Source: G963422705 sp963422705
Lineage (GTDB): Bacteria; Poribacteria; WGA-4E; WGA-3G
Direction of reading: 5' to 3'
DNA length: 64,000 nt
Assembly: GCA_963422705.1 (NCBI GenBank)
Contig: OY730443.1
Span: 1,922,001 to 1,986,000 of the forward strand
The translations under genes and the position numbers were made by a program. Numbering within the stretch: the stretch's first letter is position 1; each line of letters starts with the position of its first letter. Under the pieces are notes generated by a model that worked only from the letters and a program-made list of their open reading frames with translations, was not told the origin of the DNA and made no database searches. Shown here piece after piece: positions 7,708 to 16,786 of the stretch.

Positions 7708-8655
7708 ATGAGAGCTAAAAACCTAACGCAGCTCATCGGGAATACACCGATGGTTCACCTCAATGCATTGCCGGGTAAGGATGATGCGACTATCTTTGCA
7801 AAACTCGAATCTTACAACCCCGGCGGTAGTATTAAGGATCGAATTAGTTATGCGATGATAATTGATGCTGAAAAACGGGGCATTCTCAAACACGGTGACA
7901 CTATCGTTGAACCGACAGCTGGAAACACGGGTTTAGGGCTTTCCATCGTCGGTATTGCCCGAGGGTACTCCGTAATTTTGACGATGCCGGAAAACGTCAG
8001 CAATGAAAAGTACTCCCTCTTGTCGGCATTCGGTGCGAAAATCGTGTTAACACCTGAACATGGGGGGATGGCGAGCGCGATTTGGGAAGCCGAGTCAATT
8101 GTCAGAAAACATCCACGGCACTATATGCCGAATCAATTCACAAATCCCGCAAACCCTGAGATTCACCGGCAGACGACAGCTGTCGAAATCCTCAAAGATG
8201 TAGGAAGTGATATCGACTTTTTCGTCGTCGGTGTTGGGACAGGGGGCACCTTGACAGGGGTAGGTGAGGTGCTGAAGGCGGAATGTCCCGAGGTAAAAAT
8301 TGTCGCGGTAGAACCACTGGTTTCATCGGTGCTATCCGGAGGGCGCCCGGGGCCCACTCGAATTGATGGGCTTGGCGCGGGAATGGTTCCGGAAGTCCTA
8401 AACGTGGATATCATTGACGAAGTCGTTGCAGTACCTGAAGAGGTTGCTTACCAGACAATGAAGGCAATTTCACGCAGAGAAGGCTTGTTAGTGGGAATGT
8501 CGTCTGGTGCCAATGTTTACGCTGCATTGCAGATAGGAAAGGAACAGGGGCGTGATAAAACCGCCGTCACGATTTTGCCGGACACAGGGGAACGTTACTT
8601 TAGCCTCAGTAGCTACTTTGAAGTTGAGTCGGCTACCCTGGAATCACTACCGTAA
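7708..8655 (+). CDS. cysK: cysteine synthase (O-acetylserine or O-phosphoserine sulfhydrylase type)
   Basis: This PLP enzyme of fold type II is 315 residues long. NPGGSIKDR holds the Schiff-base lysine, PTAGNTGLGL binds the substrate carboxylate, GVGTGGTLTGVG binds the PLP phosphate, and VGMSSGAN is the C-terminal conserved loop. It forms cysteine from an activated serine plus sulfide or a protein thiocarboxylate. The genes that follow encode a sulfur carrier and a JAMM protease, which matches the CysM/CysO/Mec arrangement of Mycobacterium, so the sulfur donor may be carrier-bound rather than free sulfide. No Shine-Dalgarno sequence is visible before ATG 7708 (TCCTCC is there instead). Confidence 0.9.
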   Translation: MRAKNLTQLIGNTPMVHLNALPGKDDATIFAKLESYNPGGSIKDRISYAMIIDAEKRGILKHGDTIVEPTAGNTGLGLSIVGIARGYSVILTMPENVSNEKYSLLSAFGAKIVLTPEHGGMASAIWEAESIVRKHPRHYMPNQFTNPANPEIHRQTTAVEILKDVGSDIDFFVVGVGTGGTLTGVGEVLKAECPEVKIVAVEPLVSSVLSGGRPGPTRIDGLGAGMVPEVLNVDIIDEVVAVPEEVAYQTMKAISRREGLLVGMSSGANVYAALQIGKEQGRDKTAVTILPDTGERYFSLSSYFEVESATLESLP

Positions 8656-8657
8656 GC

Positions 8658-9482
8658 ATGAGGCTTATTCCACCCCTTAATGTAAAAAAAACGGTGATTA
8701 TGAATTCTTCCATAGATGATGTCCCTCGTGTAGAAATCAAAAGTCTTTCGCTTGAGAGGGTAAAACAAGAGATTTTGTTGACAGAAGGCGCGCAAGAAGT
8801 GCTATTTTCACTCTTTAAGCGTTTTAAAGAGAGGGCGGCAATTGTGACAAGTGGGCAGCTGTCAGGTATGGTGCTTATTCATTTGGCTGCGGAAAACGGG
8901 TTGCCGTTCAGGATTTGTACACTTGATACATTGCGACTGTTTCCTGAAACCTACGCATTCTTAGAACAGGTTGAGGCGCGCTATGGAATTCAGATTGAAA
9001 AGATTTACCCAGACACGGAAGAGGTTGAACAGATGGTTGCGCAACACGGTGAATATCTATTTTTTGATAGTAAGGCAAAGCAAGAGTATTGCTGCAATAT
9101 CCGGAAGGTTCGTCCGATGCAACGGCTACTGAAAACGTTAGATGTGTGGATTACGGGTATCCGTCGCGAGCAGTCGGAAGCCCGAAAGCATCTTCCAAAG
9201 GCAGAAATCGTTTCATCTACAACGCATCCTGTTCTGAAAGTCAGTCCGCTCCTCCAATGGACACAGGATAAGGTGTGGGAATTTGTGCGTGAAAATGAGA
9301 TTCCCGTCAACCCGTTGCTGAAAACTGATGCGCATGGGCGTTATTATGAATCGCTCGGTTGCATGATTTGCACAACGCCTATTCAGCCGGGCGAACCCAA
9401 ACGGGCAGGACGTTGGCGCTGGCAGAATGCGGCTTTTTCTGAAGGAAACACTAAAGAGTGTGGACTCCACTACTCTATTTAA
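8658..9482 (+). CDS. cysH: adenylyl-sulfate (APS) reductase
   Basis: A 274-residue PAPS/APS reductase of the ATP-pyrophosphatase fold. It has an SGQLSGMVL loop, the iron-sulfur Cys set YCC...GCMIC that marks the APS-using 4Fe-4S form, the GIRREQS motif, and the C-terminal ECGLHYSI with the catalytic Cys that attacks sulfate-bound substrate. It supplies sulfite to the pathway in the cytoplasm. The start could be 8658, 2 bp after the cysteine synthase stop, or the ATG at 8700; neither has a strong ribosome site. The operon position directly supports assimilatory sulfate reduction; sulfite reductase and ATP sulfurylase are not in the window. Confidence 0.88.
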   Translation: MRLIPPLNVKKTVIMNSSIDDVPRVEIKSLSLERVKQEILLTEGAQEVLFSLFKRFKERAAIVTSGQLSGMVLIHLAAENGLPFRICTLDTLRLFPETYAFLEQVEARYGIQIEKIYPDTEEVEQMVAQHGEYLFFDSKAKQEYCCNIRKVRPMQRLLKTLDVWITGIRREQSEARKHLPKAEIVSSTTHPVLKVSPLLQWTQDKVWEFVRENEIPVNPLLKTDAHGRYYESLGCMICTTPIQPGEPKRAGRWRWQNAAFSEGNTKECGLHYSI

Positions 9483-9583
9483 GTTAACACCATGTCGCTC
9501 GTGTAAGTGGATGCCGTTTCGCCGCGACTTAAATCCTCTTGATGAGCAAGTGCACAATAAAATAGAAGGAGGGATTTATTAAA

Positions 9584-9868
9584 ATGGCTGTAATAGTCCG
9601 AATTCCAACACCATTGAGGCGATTAACGCAAAACTTGGCAGAAGTTGAAACAGAAGGTGCTAATATTGAATGCATCATTGAAAACCTTGAAGCTAGCTAC
9701 CCGGGGATGAAGGAACGTCTCTGTGATGAAGGTGGAAATATCCGCCGATTTGTGAATATTTATCTTAATGATGAAGACATCCGCTTTCTCGATGGAAAAT
9801 CTACCCCGGTTGCGGATGGTGCTGAAATCTCAATCATTCCCGCTATTGCTGGCGGCAATTTCAAATAA
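9584..9868 (+). CDS. ThiS/MoaD-family sulfur carrier protein (CysO-like) with C-terminal tail
   Basis: A 94-residue ubiquitin-fold sulfur carrier. The C-terminus reads IIPAIAGGNFK. The Gly-Gly is the site that becomes a thiocarboxylate, but three more residues follow it, so the protein needs proteolytic trimming before it can be adenylated. The next gene encodes a JAMM protease able to do that, as known for QbsE/QbsD and HcyS/HcyD. An AAGGAGGG ribosome binding site is well placed before ATG 9584. Likely role: sulfide donor to the cysteine synthase upstream. Confidence 0.88.
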   Translation: MAVIVRIPTPLRRLTQNLAEVETEGANIECIIENLEASYPGMKERLCDEGGNIRRFVNIYLNDEDIRFLDGKSTPVADGAEISIIPAIAGGNFK

Positions 9869-9984
9869 GATATGAGATGTTGCTAGTGCTCTACTCATTA
9901 GCCTCCTTTCTGTTTTCTCTTAATTTGATGATGCCCAATTGCTCTTGATAGGGTGGGAGTAGCTTCTCCGGCCCTATAACTCAC

Positions 9985-10446
9985 ATGGTAACTTTTCAAT
10001 CTGAAACCCTACACCGGATGTACATCCATGCAAAATCGGCTTTTCCCGAAGAATGCTGTGGTGCTATCTTGTATACGGATGGACAAGAATTTATTAGGGC
10101 GTGTCGGAATATCCAGAATGAACGGCATCAGGAAGCTCCGGATGCTTATCCGCGCGATGCCCGGACTGCCTATTTAATTCATCCTGGCGATTTAATCGCG
10201 CTTCATAAAGAGGCAGAAACGCAGCATCGCCCAATTAAGGCGTTTTACCATTCACACCCTAACCACGACGCTTACTTCTCTGAAAAGGATAAAGCAGATG
10301 CTCTCGCATGGGGTGAACCGATTTATCCGGATGTTGTCTATGTGGTTATCTCAGTCTATGGCACGGAGATTCGTGCCGTTAAAGCCTATGCCTGGGATGT
10401 GCCAACTTCAGACTTCGTCGAAGTAGGGATTGAGACTTTCCAGTAG
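9985..10446 (+). CDS. JAMM (Mov34/MPN/PAD-1) metallopeptidase, Mec-like
   Basis: A 153-residue zinc peptidase with the full JAMM motif. The catalytic Glu is in FPEECCGAI and the metal-binding run HSHPNHDAYFSEKD fits HxH-x7-S-x2-D exactly. In mycobacteria the equivalent Mec removes cysteine from CysO; in other operons related enzymes expose the carrier's Gly-Gly. Both jobs are possible here because the neighbouring carrier ends GGNFK. It starts with ATG 9985, 116 bp after the carrier gene, and is on the same strand as the rest of the sulfur operon. Confidence 0.88.
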   Translation: MVTFQSETLHRMYIHAKSAFPEECCGAILYTDGQEFIRACRNIQNERHQEAPDAYPRDARTAYLIHPGDLIALHKEAETQHRPIKAFYHSHPNHDAYFSEKDKADALAWGEPIYPDVVYVVISVYGTEIRAVKAYAWDVPTSDFVEVGIETFQ

Positions 10447-10490
10447 TGAGTGGGCGGCTGTTACGGCTCACTCACTAAGGGGTGATATGG

Positions 10491-10730
10491 ATGTCCTCTT
10501 TAAGGATTCGCTTAACGTTCCCACCTGACAAAATTACAGAGCCCATCATCTACACACTTGGACATCAATATAAGGTTATCACCAATATCCGCCGTGCCAA
10601 CGTCACAGAAGGAGATGGCTGGGTTATGTTGGAAATACAGGGTTCACCTGATGACATCGAACGTGCTGTTGATTATCTGAATAACATTAACGTTCAGGTT
10701 GAACTGATAGAAGGCGACATTGTTCAATAA
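10491..10730 (+). CDS. NIL-domain protein
   Basis: An 80-residue stand-alone NIL domain, the ferredoxin-like ligand-binding domain otherwise found at the C-terminus of the methionine ABC ATPase MetN. Characteristic parts are LTFPPDKITEPIIYTLGHQY and the GWVMLEIQGSPDDIERAVDYL segment. ATG 10491 is preceded by AAGGGGTG; an upstream GTG at 10482 is less likely. Free-standing NIL proteins commonly accompany sulfur carrier, JAMM and cysteine or homocysteine synthesis genes. It may sense a sulfur amino acid or bind a partner in the pathway; its exact role is unknown. Confidence 0.82.
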   Translation: MSSLRIRLTFPPDKITEPIIYTLGHQYKVITNIRRANVTEGDGWVMLEIQGSPDDIERAVDYLNNINVQVELIEGDIVQ

Positions 10731-10852
10731 ATTTGTCCTATGCTGCATGTGATGTCAGACGAATTTAATCCAAATGTCCTACAGCGCGCGACGTTGAGTT
10801 CACCTCATTACTAAATTTTCCGAGTCTATGAACAGGACTTTGGAAGAGATAG

Positions 10853-13207
10853 ATGAAAACGTGTATGCAACCTCTAGTCAGAGATAGCCTCACCGTAAAA
10901 AAACGATTCCTACCCCACCTGGACGTTGTTCAATCTGCCGAACTTCGTCCTTACGTGGTTATTATCACGATATCAGTATTTTCCTTTTCAATCGGAGTAG
11001 GGGCAATCCTCCCGGAATATCTTAGCCTGACATATCACGACAATTCAGGCGTAATTGGGTGGATTAGCGCGAATCAGTATCCTAAGCACCAAGAATTCTT
11101 TTATTTTTTATTGGCACTGCTCGGTATCCCCGCGGTAACATGTTTGTACTGGGTGGGATGGCAAATCTATTCAGACTGGGCTGCAAAACTGACTGCGCAG
11201 CCGGTGCAGCGTGTCCTCAAGGTGAATGCCTTAGCATCCCTCCCGTTGTGCCTCTGTTGGTTACAACTTTTCTATCTAGATGGGCATGCATTCAGAAATT
11301 TACTTTTGTTGCTAATTGTGCCTATCACCTTAGTGATTTTTGTTAAGTTAGGGCTTCTATACAATCAATTCCTACCGAATTTGCGGAGAGTTGATACTCC
11401 GTCTGAGCAATCTATGAGTGTAGACAAGCCCAGTTCTGCCTTTCATCCAAAAACCGAGATTTCAAGACAATTCGGGCGAATTGGATTTGAATACGCTCTT
11501 CTCCCAATTTTTATTTACTTACTGATGTATTCTGGAAACATCGATGGCAATATCGATTTATTCCATGAAGGCGAGCGCCTCGCGCCTCTCAATGAAATGT
11601 TGCGAGGCGGCATTCCGTTTCGTGATATCTACGTCCAACATGGGCTCTTCCAGAATGCCTATCTAGCATGGTTGGGCAGTCAAATCTTTGAGCCGACGTT
11701 GATGGGGGTTCGCTCGATGGAGGTTGTGTTTGCGCCCTTGGGTTACGTTGCGCTCTACCTACTCGGTTTGCAAGTATTTCGGGCTCGATGGCTAACCGCC
11801 TTTATTTGTGTGCTGATTGCTTCGGGCACCAATTTTGGGGTTTCTCCAAGGCACAGCCTGGGCTTACTTAGTTTTGCGATGATGGCGAACTACGTCACCC
11901 GCCATCGGATTAACGGATTTTTTTCTGCCCTTGATGAGCGGATTCAAGGATGGCATCAGGTTCGTCATCACTTGATTTTTGGGTGGAGACTTCTCCTCGC
12001 AGGTATCTTTACAAATTTGGCATTCTGGTATAGCACTGAAATAGGGTTATACTCGCTTGGAGGCATCGGACTCTTTTTGTTAATGTATAGCCTTCAAAAC
12101 GGTATTCCAATGCGCTGCCGTTTCTTACCATTAATCTATTACCTTTGTGGGATTCTGTTAGGGTTTTTCCCTATAGGCACCTATTTTCTGTGGCATGGCG
12201 CTTTAGATGATGTCTTCTGGAATACTTATATCCAATGTCGCTACCAACTCGCAACCTGGGGGTTAGCCTTCCCTTCCCTCTCAAAGACGCTTGCTACATT
12301 GACTGCGGATGGGTGGGGAGCTTTCCTGCTCAGCGAGGGATTTCGCTGGTATTTACCGGTTGGTGTTTTCCTCGTTGTCTCGGCTTACCTGACATACCGA
12401 TGGCTCCGTCGGGAATTGTGGAGCTCAGAAAGCGCGACAGGACTGTTACTATTATTGTTAGGCGGTATAGCGTTTTTCCGCACGGCCCTCGGTAGATGCG
12501 ATGGTGGACATCTCATCTACGGCTCAACATTTTTATGGATACTCTGTCTTTTGCCGCTTGAGCGCGGCGTTTTTAGCATGGTGAGTCCGTTTCTGACGGG
12601 TATTTCTCCCGCCTCAAAGATGGTGTGGGTGGGGTTAAGGGAACTGACACGATGGCGTGCGGTATTAAAAGCCGCTTGGATTCTCATTCCGTTATTGCTA
12701 TTCTTCCAATATGTCACGGAGTTCCATCAGCCGCTCGCTTCGTTTGGGGAAAAATGGCAGCGGTTGCGCCAAAACCCGTTTAAACGGGCGATTGCGCCAG
12801 AGGAATTGATGCGCGCCGGACACGTTGATGTACCCGATGAACAAGTCGAACAAATTCAGAAGGTAGTGGCATATATTCAGGAACACACTGCCCCGAACGA
12901 AAAAATTTTCGACTTTAGCAGCCAGGGCGCATATTACTTTTTCGCGAACCGGCCGAGCGTTACCCGATTCCACCAAATTTCGTATGCTTCAACACCGGGG
13001 ATGGAGCGGGAGGCAATCTTAGCACTTGAGCGGGAACAGCCACGGTTGGTTCTTTTCAAAACCGGTGGATGGTTCGATGCTATCGACGGTATTCCTGTAG
13101 AGGCGCGACACCCGCGCATTGCGCGATATCTACAAGATAACTATACACTTGCGATTGATATTAACGGCACACAAATTTTGTGGAGAGAAAACCGGGATAG
13201 CCCTTAG
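10853..13207 (+). CDS. large polytopic membrane protein, GT-C glycosyltransferase-like
   Basis: A 784-residue protein with many hydrophobic helices (first around residues 38-60, last near 605-625) and a C-terminal soluble tail of about 160 residues. After one helix comes DLFHEGERLAPLNEMLRGGIPFRD, with the acidic residues in the first luminal loop that GT-C transferases use. The tail has DFSSQGAYYFFANRPS and resembles the periplasmic part of Mannosyltransferase or ArnT-like proteins. Lipid-linked sugar transfer at the outer face is likely, but the donor and acceptor are unknown. It starts at ATG 10853 and does not clearly belong to the sulfur operon. Confidence 0.6.
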   Translation: MKTCMQPLVRDSLTVKKRFLPHLDVVQSAELRPYVVIITISVFSFSIGVGAILPEYLSLTYHDNSGVIGWISANQYPKHQEFFYFLLALLGIPAVTCLYWVGWQIYSDWAAKLTAQPVQRVLKVNALASLPLCLCWLQLFYLDGHAFRNLLLLLIVPITLVIFVKLGLLYNQFLPNLRRVDTPSEQSMSVDKPSSAFHPKTEISRQFGRIGFEYALLPIFIYLLMYSGNIDGNIDLFHEGERLAPLNEMLRGGIPFRDIYVQHGLFQNAYLAWLGSQIFEPTLMGVRSMEVVFAPLGYVALYLLGLQVFRARWLTAFICVLIASGTNFGVSPRHSLGLLSFAMMANYVTRHRINGFFSALDERIQGWHQVRHHLIFGWRLLLAGIFTNLAFWYSTEIGLYSLGGIGLFLLMYSLQNGIPMRCRFLPLIYYLCGILLGFFPIGTYFLWHGALDDVFWNTYIQCRYQLATWGLAFPSLSKTLATLTADGWGAFLLSEGFRWYLPVGVFLVVSAYLTYRWLRRELWSSESATGLLLLLLGGIAFFRTALGRCDGGHLIYGSTFLWILCLLPLERGVFSMVSPFLTGISPASKMVWVGLRELTRWRAVLKAAWILIPLLLFFQYVTEFHQPLASFGEKWQRLRQNPFKRAIAPEELMRAGHVDVPDEQVEQIQKVVAYIQEHTAPNEKIFDFSSQGAYYFFANRPSVTRFHQISYASTPGMEREAILALEREQPRLVLFKTGGWFDAIDGIPVEARHPRIARYLQDNYTLAIDINGTQILWRENRDSP

Positions 13208-13490
13208 TCATGCGCTGAGAAATTTTGCCAACCGAATCAAAACCTTCTAAACTTAACAAAGAAGGATTGCATTGCTGAAAAGGTTGTATTGAGAACTCCT
13301 CTGTTCAAGTTTAAGGAAGGACAAGCACCACTCGCATCAGCGTGAAAGGCGTGCTCAGTTCGCTGAGCTTCGTTCTAATTTGAAGGATTAAGACAAAAAA
13401 GTAGTCAGGAAAACCTGGCCTAATAAAGTTATCCCCCTGCTGTTTATGGGGCTTACAAAGGCTTCTATTCTGCAGACGCGCTTATCTATT

Positions 13491-14567
13491 TTAACAGCAG
13501 CCCCCATTTTGCTGTGCTACAAAAATACGATAAATGTCCTCAAATAGTCTTACATCCGTGAGTGTATCCTCAGCGGAAGAACGGAAGGGTTCTGGGTTGT
13601 GGATGTTCGCGATAAAATATTCCGCTTCTCGGCGATATGCCCACGTCCAAGTCGGTTTCGGGATGGGGCGTGAGATTTCCTGTTGCTGTCCTGCGCGATA
13701 AATTTCCACTTCGGCGGGGGTATTCTTCAATAAAAGTGGAGGTGCCCATGTGTGAATCCACCCGTTTTCAAAGTAGAGTTGACTATGCTCATCCCAGCGG
13801 TAGTGGGAGACATGGCCTGTTTCGAGAGTTACCCGGATGCCTGCCATATCAAAGATAACAATACCTGTGTAACCGTTGTCATCTAAGTCTACGGCTTTGA
13901 CGCGAACATCATCTGCTGCATCCAGAAACCATCGCATGAGATTGATGTTATGGGTGTACTGTTGGAGGTAGCTGATGTAACTCCGACGCCACTGTTCAGG
14001 TAACCACTCTGGTATTTTAACAGGCGCGCTGGGTTTCGCAACATCAACGTTATCCATCGGTGTGTCAAGATTACAAACCCAATCCCCGCCAAACCCGTGA
14101 TTCCGGGCGTATGTCAAGCGGCCAAGTTCGCCTGATTCTCGAAATGTCGTCACTTTTGCCTTGACAATCTCGTTCCCAGCATCATAACGTTTCATGTAGC
14201 CTACCATCAGTTTTTTGCCAGATTTGCGTGATGCCTCCACGATAGTTTGTGCCTGCTGAACTGAGACAGCCATCGGTTTTTCCATGAAGACATGCTTTCC
14301 TGCTAAGAGTAGCTCTTTAGCAATTTCACCTTGGAGTGCGAAATCAGCGGATACGGCAACGGCTTCAATCTTATTGTCTTTGGCAAGTTCAAGATGGTTT
14401 TTGTAAAGCTTTGGGATTTGAAACCGTTTTTGGACGTTTTCGCCGAGTTCGGAGCGGACTTCTGCCAGCGCGATAAGCTCACAATCAGCAATGCTGGTAA
14501 AATTTGGAATGTGAACCTTTTGTGCCATGAAACCGCATCCGATGTAGCCGAGTCGGATTTTTTCCAT
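13491..14567 (-). CDS. Gfo/Idh/MocA family oxidoreductase
   Basis: A dehydrogenase with an N-terminal Rossmann fold (IRLGYIGCGFMAQKVHIPNF), the EKPMAV motif with the catalytic-region Lys, and a C-terminal domain with WFLDAADD. I start it at ATG 14567, whose ribosome site (GGAGA) lies in the end of the preceding gene; the open frame to 14648 overlaps that gene and is unlikely. Stop and start of the two genes are one base apart, so they are translationally coupled. It closes the long minus-strand series of this region. The substrate cannot be deduced. Confidence 0.87.
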   Translation of the reverse strand: MEKIRLGYIGCGFMAQKVHIPNFTSIADCELIALAEVRSELGENVQKRFQIPKLYKNHLELAKDNKIEAVAVSADFALQGEIAKELLLAGKHVFMEKPMAVSVQQAQTIVEASRKSGKKLMVGYMKRYDAGNEIVKAKVTTFRESGELGRLTYARNHGFGGDWVCNLDTPMDNVDVAKPSAPVKIPEWLPEQWRRSYISYLQQYTHNINLMRWFLDAADDVRVKAVDLDDNGYTGIVIFDMAGIRVTLETGHVSHYRWDEHSQLYFENGWIHTWAPPLLLKNTPAEVEIYRAGQQQEISRPIPKPTWTWAYRREAEYFIANIHNPEPFRSSAEDTLTDVRLFEDIYRIFVAQQNGGCC

Positions 14568-14568
14568 G

Positions 14569-15042
14569 TTAAGGTGTCTCCTTGTGCCGCGCTTCAATCT
14601 CTTCAACAGCTGCCCGTGCTCCTTCGCGTACGAGCGGGGAAGTATCATTTTGGATGAGCTGTTTCAATTTTTCAAGTCCACTGTTGGTTTCAAGTTTTCC
14701 AAGTGCCACCGCGACAAAATAACGGACATCTGCATCTTCGTCATCAAGTGCCTCCAAAAGTACCCCGGAATCTATATCCGTAGCGAGGTGCCTGTCAGTA
14801 TCGCCGATGTTAATCAGTGCTTGCGCCGCAATTCGTCGCGCATGTACGTCTCCGTAACGGAGTGAAGCAAGCATGCTATCATGACTAGACGTGGGAATAG
14901 CAGCAAGGTTATCCCAATCACAATCTAAACAGAACGATGATTTTTCCGAGAGACACTGGATGTTTGTGCTTTCACATGCTGGGCATTTTTGATATAAGTC
15001 CGTGCTTGCAAGCGAGTCTCGCAGAATCTGTTGCTGACTCAT
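14569..15042 (-). CDS. zinc-ribbon plus HEAT-repeat protein
   Basis: A 157-residue protein whose first 42 residues hold two Cys pairs (CPAC and CLDC), fitting a zinc ribbon. The rest is made of helical HEAT/PBS-lyase-like repeats such as VHARRIAAQALINIGD, DADVRYFVAVALGKL and SPLVREGARAAVEEI. Proteins of this kind act as scaffolds or regulators. It overlaps the upstream gene by 4 bp and is immediately followed by the Gfo/Idh/MocA gene, so the three are one transcription unit. Confidence 0.75.
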   Translation of the reverse strand: MSQQQILRDSLASTDLYQKCPACESTNIQCLSEKSSFCLDCDWDNLAAIPTSSHDSMLASLRYGDVHARRIAAQALINIGDTDRHLATDIDSGVLLEALDDEDADVRYFVAVALGKLETNSGLEKLKQLIQNDTSPLVREGARAAVEEIEARHKETP

Positions 15043-15413
15043 CGGTTTTCGTCTTCCTCCAATTCAGGTAAGTCTCGCCAAATTTCGGGCCCTTCCGGCT
15101 TGAAATTAATAGTGGCGATAAACTGCATGCCGTGATAGAAGTTAATTTTGAATTTACCTCCGCCAAAATTCTGCTTGAGGTAATCCAAGGGCGTTTCAAT
15201 TAAGGGTCCGATTTCATCGGCATGGTAAAAAGCGAGTGGTTTAAACCGGACGGTGTTTCCAACGGGTTCTTGCACCAAAAGACGCGCAGATGTCGCAGGA
15301 AAGAGCAACTCAAATGCTTTCCACAGTTCTGCTACTGTCGGACTCGGGTTTCCAATTCGCTTTTTGAAGTCGTTCTCAAGGTATTCTGAGAAGGTATTAA
15401 ACACCCACTCCAT
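15039..15413 (-). CDS. hypothetical protein (124 residues)
   Basis: I do not recognise the family. The protein is soluble, with a mixed alpha/beta pattern, FKINFYHGMQFIATINF in the middle and an acidic C-terminus (LPELEEDENR). ATG 15413 has GGAG about eight bases upstream and is preferred to the open frame to 15464. The stop overlaps the start of the zinc-ribbon/HEAT gene by 4 bp, so the two products are probably made together. Confidence 0.65.
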   Translation of the reverse strand: MEWVFNTFSEYLENDFKKRIGNPSPTVAELWKAFELLFPATSARLLVQEPVGNTVRFKPLAFYHADEIGPLIETPLDYLKQNFGGGKFKINFYHGMQFIATINFKPEGPEIWRDLPELEEDENR

Positions 15414-15584
15414 GCTGAAGCTCCTTTTAAAATGTTGCTGTTCTTCTTCGTTCGCAGATTGCAATTTGCCCTGATGAGCTAAGCAATTCTCGTGCGGCAG
15501 TCCTGCTTCTTTCTATAGGGGTGCCTTCAAGAAGTCCTGCCAGTCAAAATTAGGGAGAGGGAACTCCTCTGTGGCTTTGCACTG

Positions 15585-16001
15585 TCAGAATGTAGCGGCT
15601 TTCTCAAAAAAATTGATATCCACCCTTTCAATTTGCGCTTGTCGGGCATTCTCGGCGACGCGCTGGACAACCATCTCGCGTACAAACGGAATCGGAATTC
15701 GTTTTACCCGGTGAACAACTTCCTCTGTGCAAGGGATGGCAGTGTTGTCAAGAAATGGGCCTTCCTGTGTAGGCGTTTCATCAGGATGCTCGCACGTCTC
15801 CGGGACTAATTGTTGTAAACGCATAGAAACGTAATCGGTTACCCACTGCCTGAAGGTTTCTGTCTGTTCGGCGTTTGCCTGACTCGAAGATGGCGGATAT
15901 TGTTCTAATTTTTCATTAATGCTAACGAGTAGGCTTTCCACATGCGTTAAACGTTTCTCTACTTCAGCTATCCGTTTCCGAACGTGATTCTGTTCGCTCA
16001 T
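15585..16001 (-). CDS. PCP_red-domain protein
   Basis: A 138-residue protein with an N-terminal coiled-coil-like stretch (residues about 5-35, heptads of RIAEVEKRLTHVESLLVSI) and a C-terminal PCP_red-like domain: VVHRVKRIPIPFVREMVVQRV followed by ENARQAQIERVDI. PCP_red is the small C-terminal domain of dark-operative protochlorophyllide reductase subunit B, and also occurs alone in non-photosynthetic bacteria. It is the first of six copies of this domain within 8 kb. ATG 16001 is preceded by AAAAGGAGG. Function unknown. Confidence 0.75.
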   Translation of the reverse strand: MSEQNHVRKRIAEVEKRLTHVESLLVSINEKLEQYPPSSSQANAEQTETFRQWVTDYVSMRLQQLVPETCEHPDETPTQEGPFLDNTAIPCTEEVVHRVKRIPIPFVREMVVQRVAENARQAQIERVDINFFEKAATF

Positions 16002-16034
16002 ATTTTCCTCCTTTTAACAGCCCTATAGAATTTC

Positions 16035-16754
16035 CTAAATGCCCCAATACTTCCAGAGATTTTCTGGAATTTCATATTTAATCTCTTCCCGGCGTTTATG
16101 AGAGTAACGTGCAAATACCCCAAAACGCGGGATGTCTCTGACGTTGGCTGAGCCAGTATGACAGAGAAAGGCGTGCCATAGGACAACATCACCTGCCCCG
16201 CCGGTAAACTCGCGTGGCGCGTCCGGAGATAAATCCGAAAGCACATTCCAATCCCAATCTTCAACCTCCCTGAAACGCCCATCGATTTGCTCAGGATATT
16301 CAATGAAATACTTATGTGTTGTATAGTGACTTCGAGGCCAATAGATAAACGCACCACCGCCAGGTTTTACATCATATAGATAGGTAGTCGCGCCGAGCAT
16401 AAAAGGGCTCCATCCACCGGGCCCATAAGCGTCAATATGCCCACTGCTCGGCATTTTCCACTTCTCATCACGGTTTGGCCATTTCACCAAAGGAGTGCCG
16501 CCGCCCCCCGTAAACTGCGCGCCACCAAGTTGTGCGGTAATGTCTTTCATTGCAGGCAGTTGCCCAAACAGCGGAGAAAAACCGAAGTTCTGCACGACAT
16601 AATCGTTGGGCCATGTCTCCGGGGTTTCTAAACTGGAATTCAGATACTCCCAGACTTGCGTTCTCCAACCGTCAAGTATATCCGAGTCAACGAAATTTTT
16701 GAGGATAAGGTATCCATTTTCCTGAAAAGATTTCACCTGTTCTGTCGTTAGCAT
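16035..16754 (-). CDS. phytanoyl-CoA dioxygenase (PhyH) family protein
   Basis: This 239-residue Fe(II)/2-oxoglutarate oxygenase starts with MLTTEQVKSFQENGYLILKNF, the usual PhyH opening. The metal ligands are in SSGHIDAYGPGGW (HxD) and GDVVLWHAFLCHTGSANVR (distal His), with Arg after it. It lies 32 bp after the radical SAM gene and is probably co-expressed with it and with the following PCP_red protein. It is only weakly similar to the member at 5088-5804, so a separate substrate is likely. Confidence 0.85.
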   Translation of the reverse strand: MLTTEQVKSFQENGYLILKNFVDSDILDGWRTQVWEYLNSSLETPETWPNDYVVQNFGFSPLFGQLPAMKDITAQLGGAQFTGGGGTPLVKWPNRDEKWKMPSSGHIDAYGPGGWSPFMLGATTYLYDVKPGGGAFIYWPRSHYTTHKYFIEYPEQIDGRFREVEDWDWNVLSDLSPDAPREFTGGAGDVVLWHAFLCHTGSANVRDIPRFGVFARYSHKRREEIKYEIPENLWKYWGI

Positions 16755-16786
16755 GCCAATCTCCTGTTTCGATAGTGCCGGAAGTA

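Noticed and set aside
10446..10476. GTGAGT...ACTCAC hairpin between the JAMM and NIL genes as a terminator
   Set aside because: No U-tract follows and the next gene starts 15 bp later with a good ribosome site, so it is unlikely to end transcription.
15500..15600. Possible second selenocysteine at the TGA ending the PCP_red protein (TGA-CAG-TGC)
   Set aside because: The frame runs on for about 25 codons, but the added peptide has no domain similarity, the PCP_red domain is already complete, and no hairpin with SECIS spacing is apparent.
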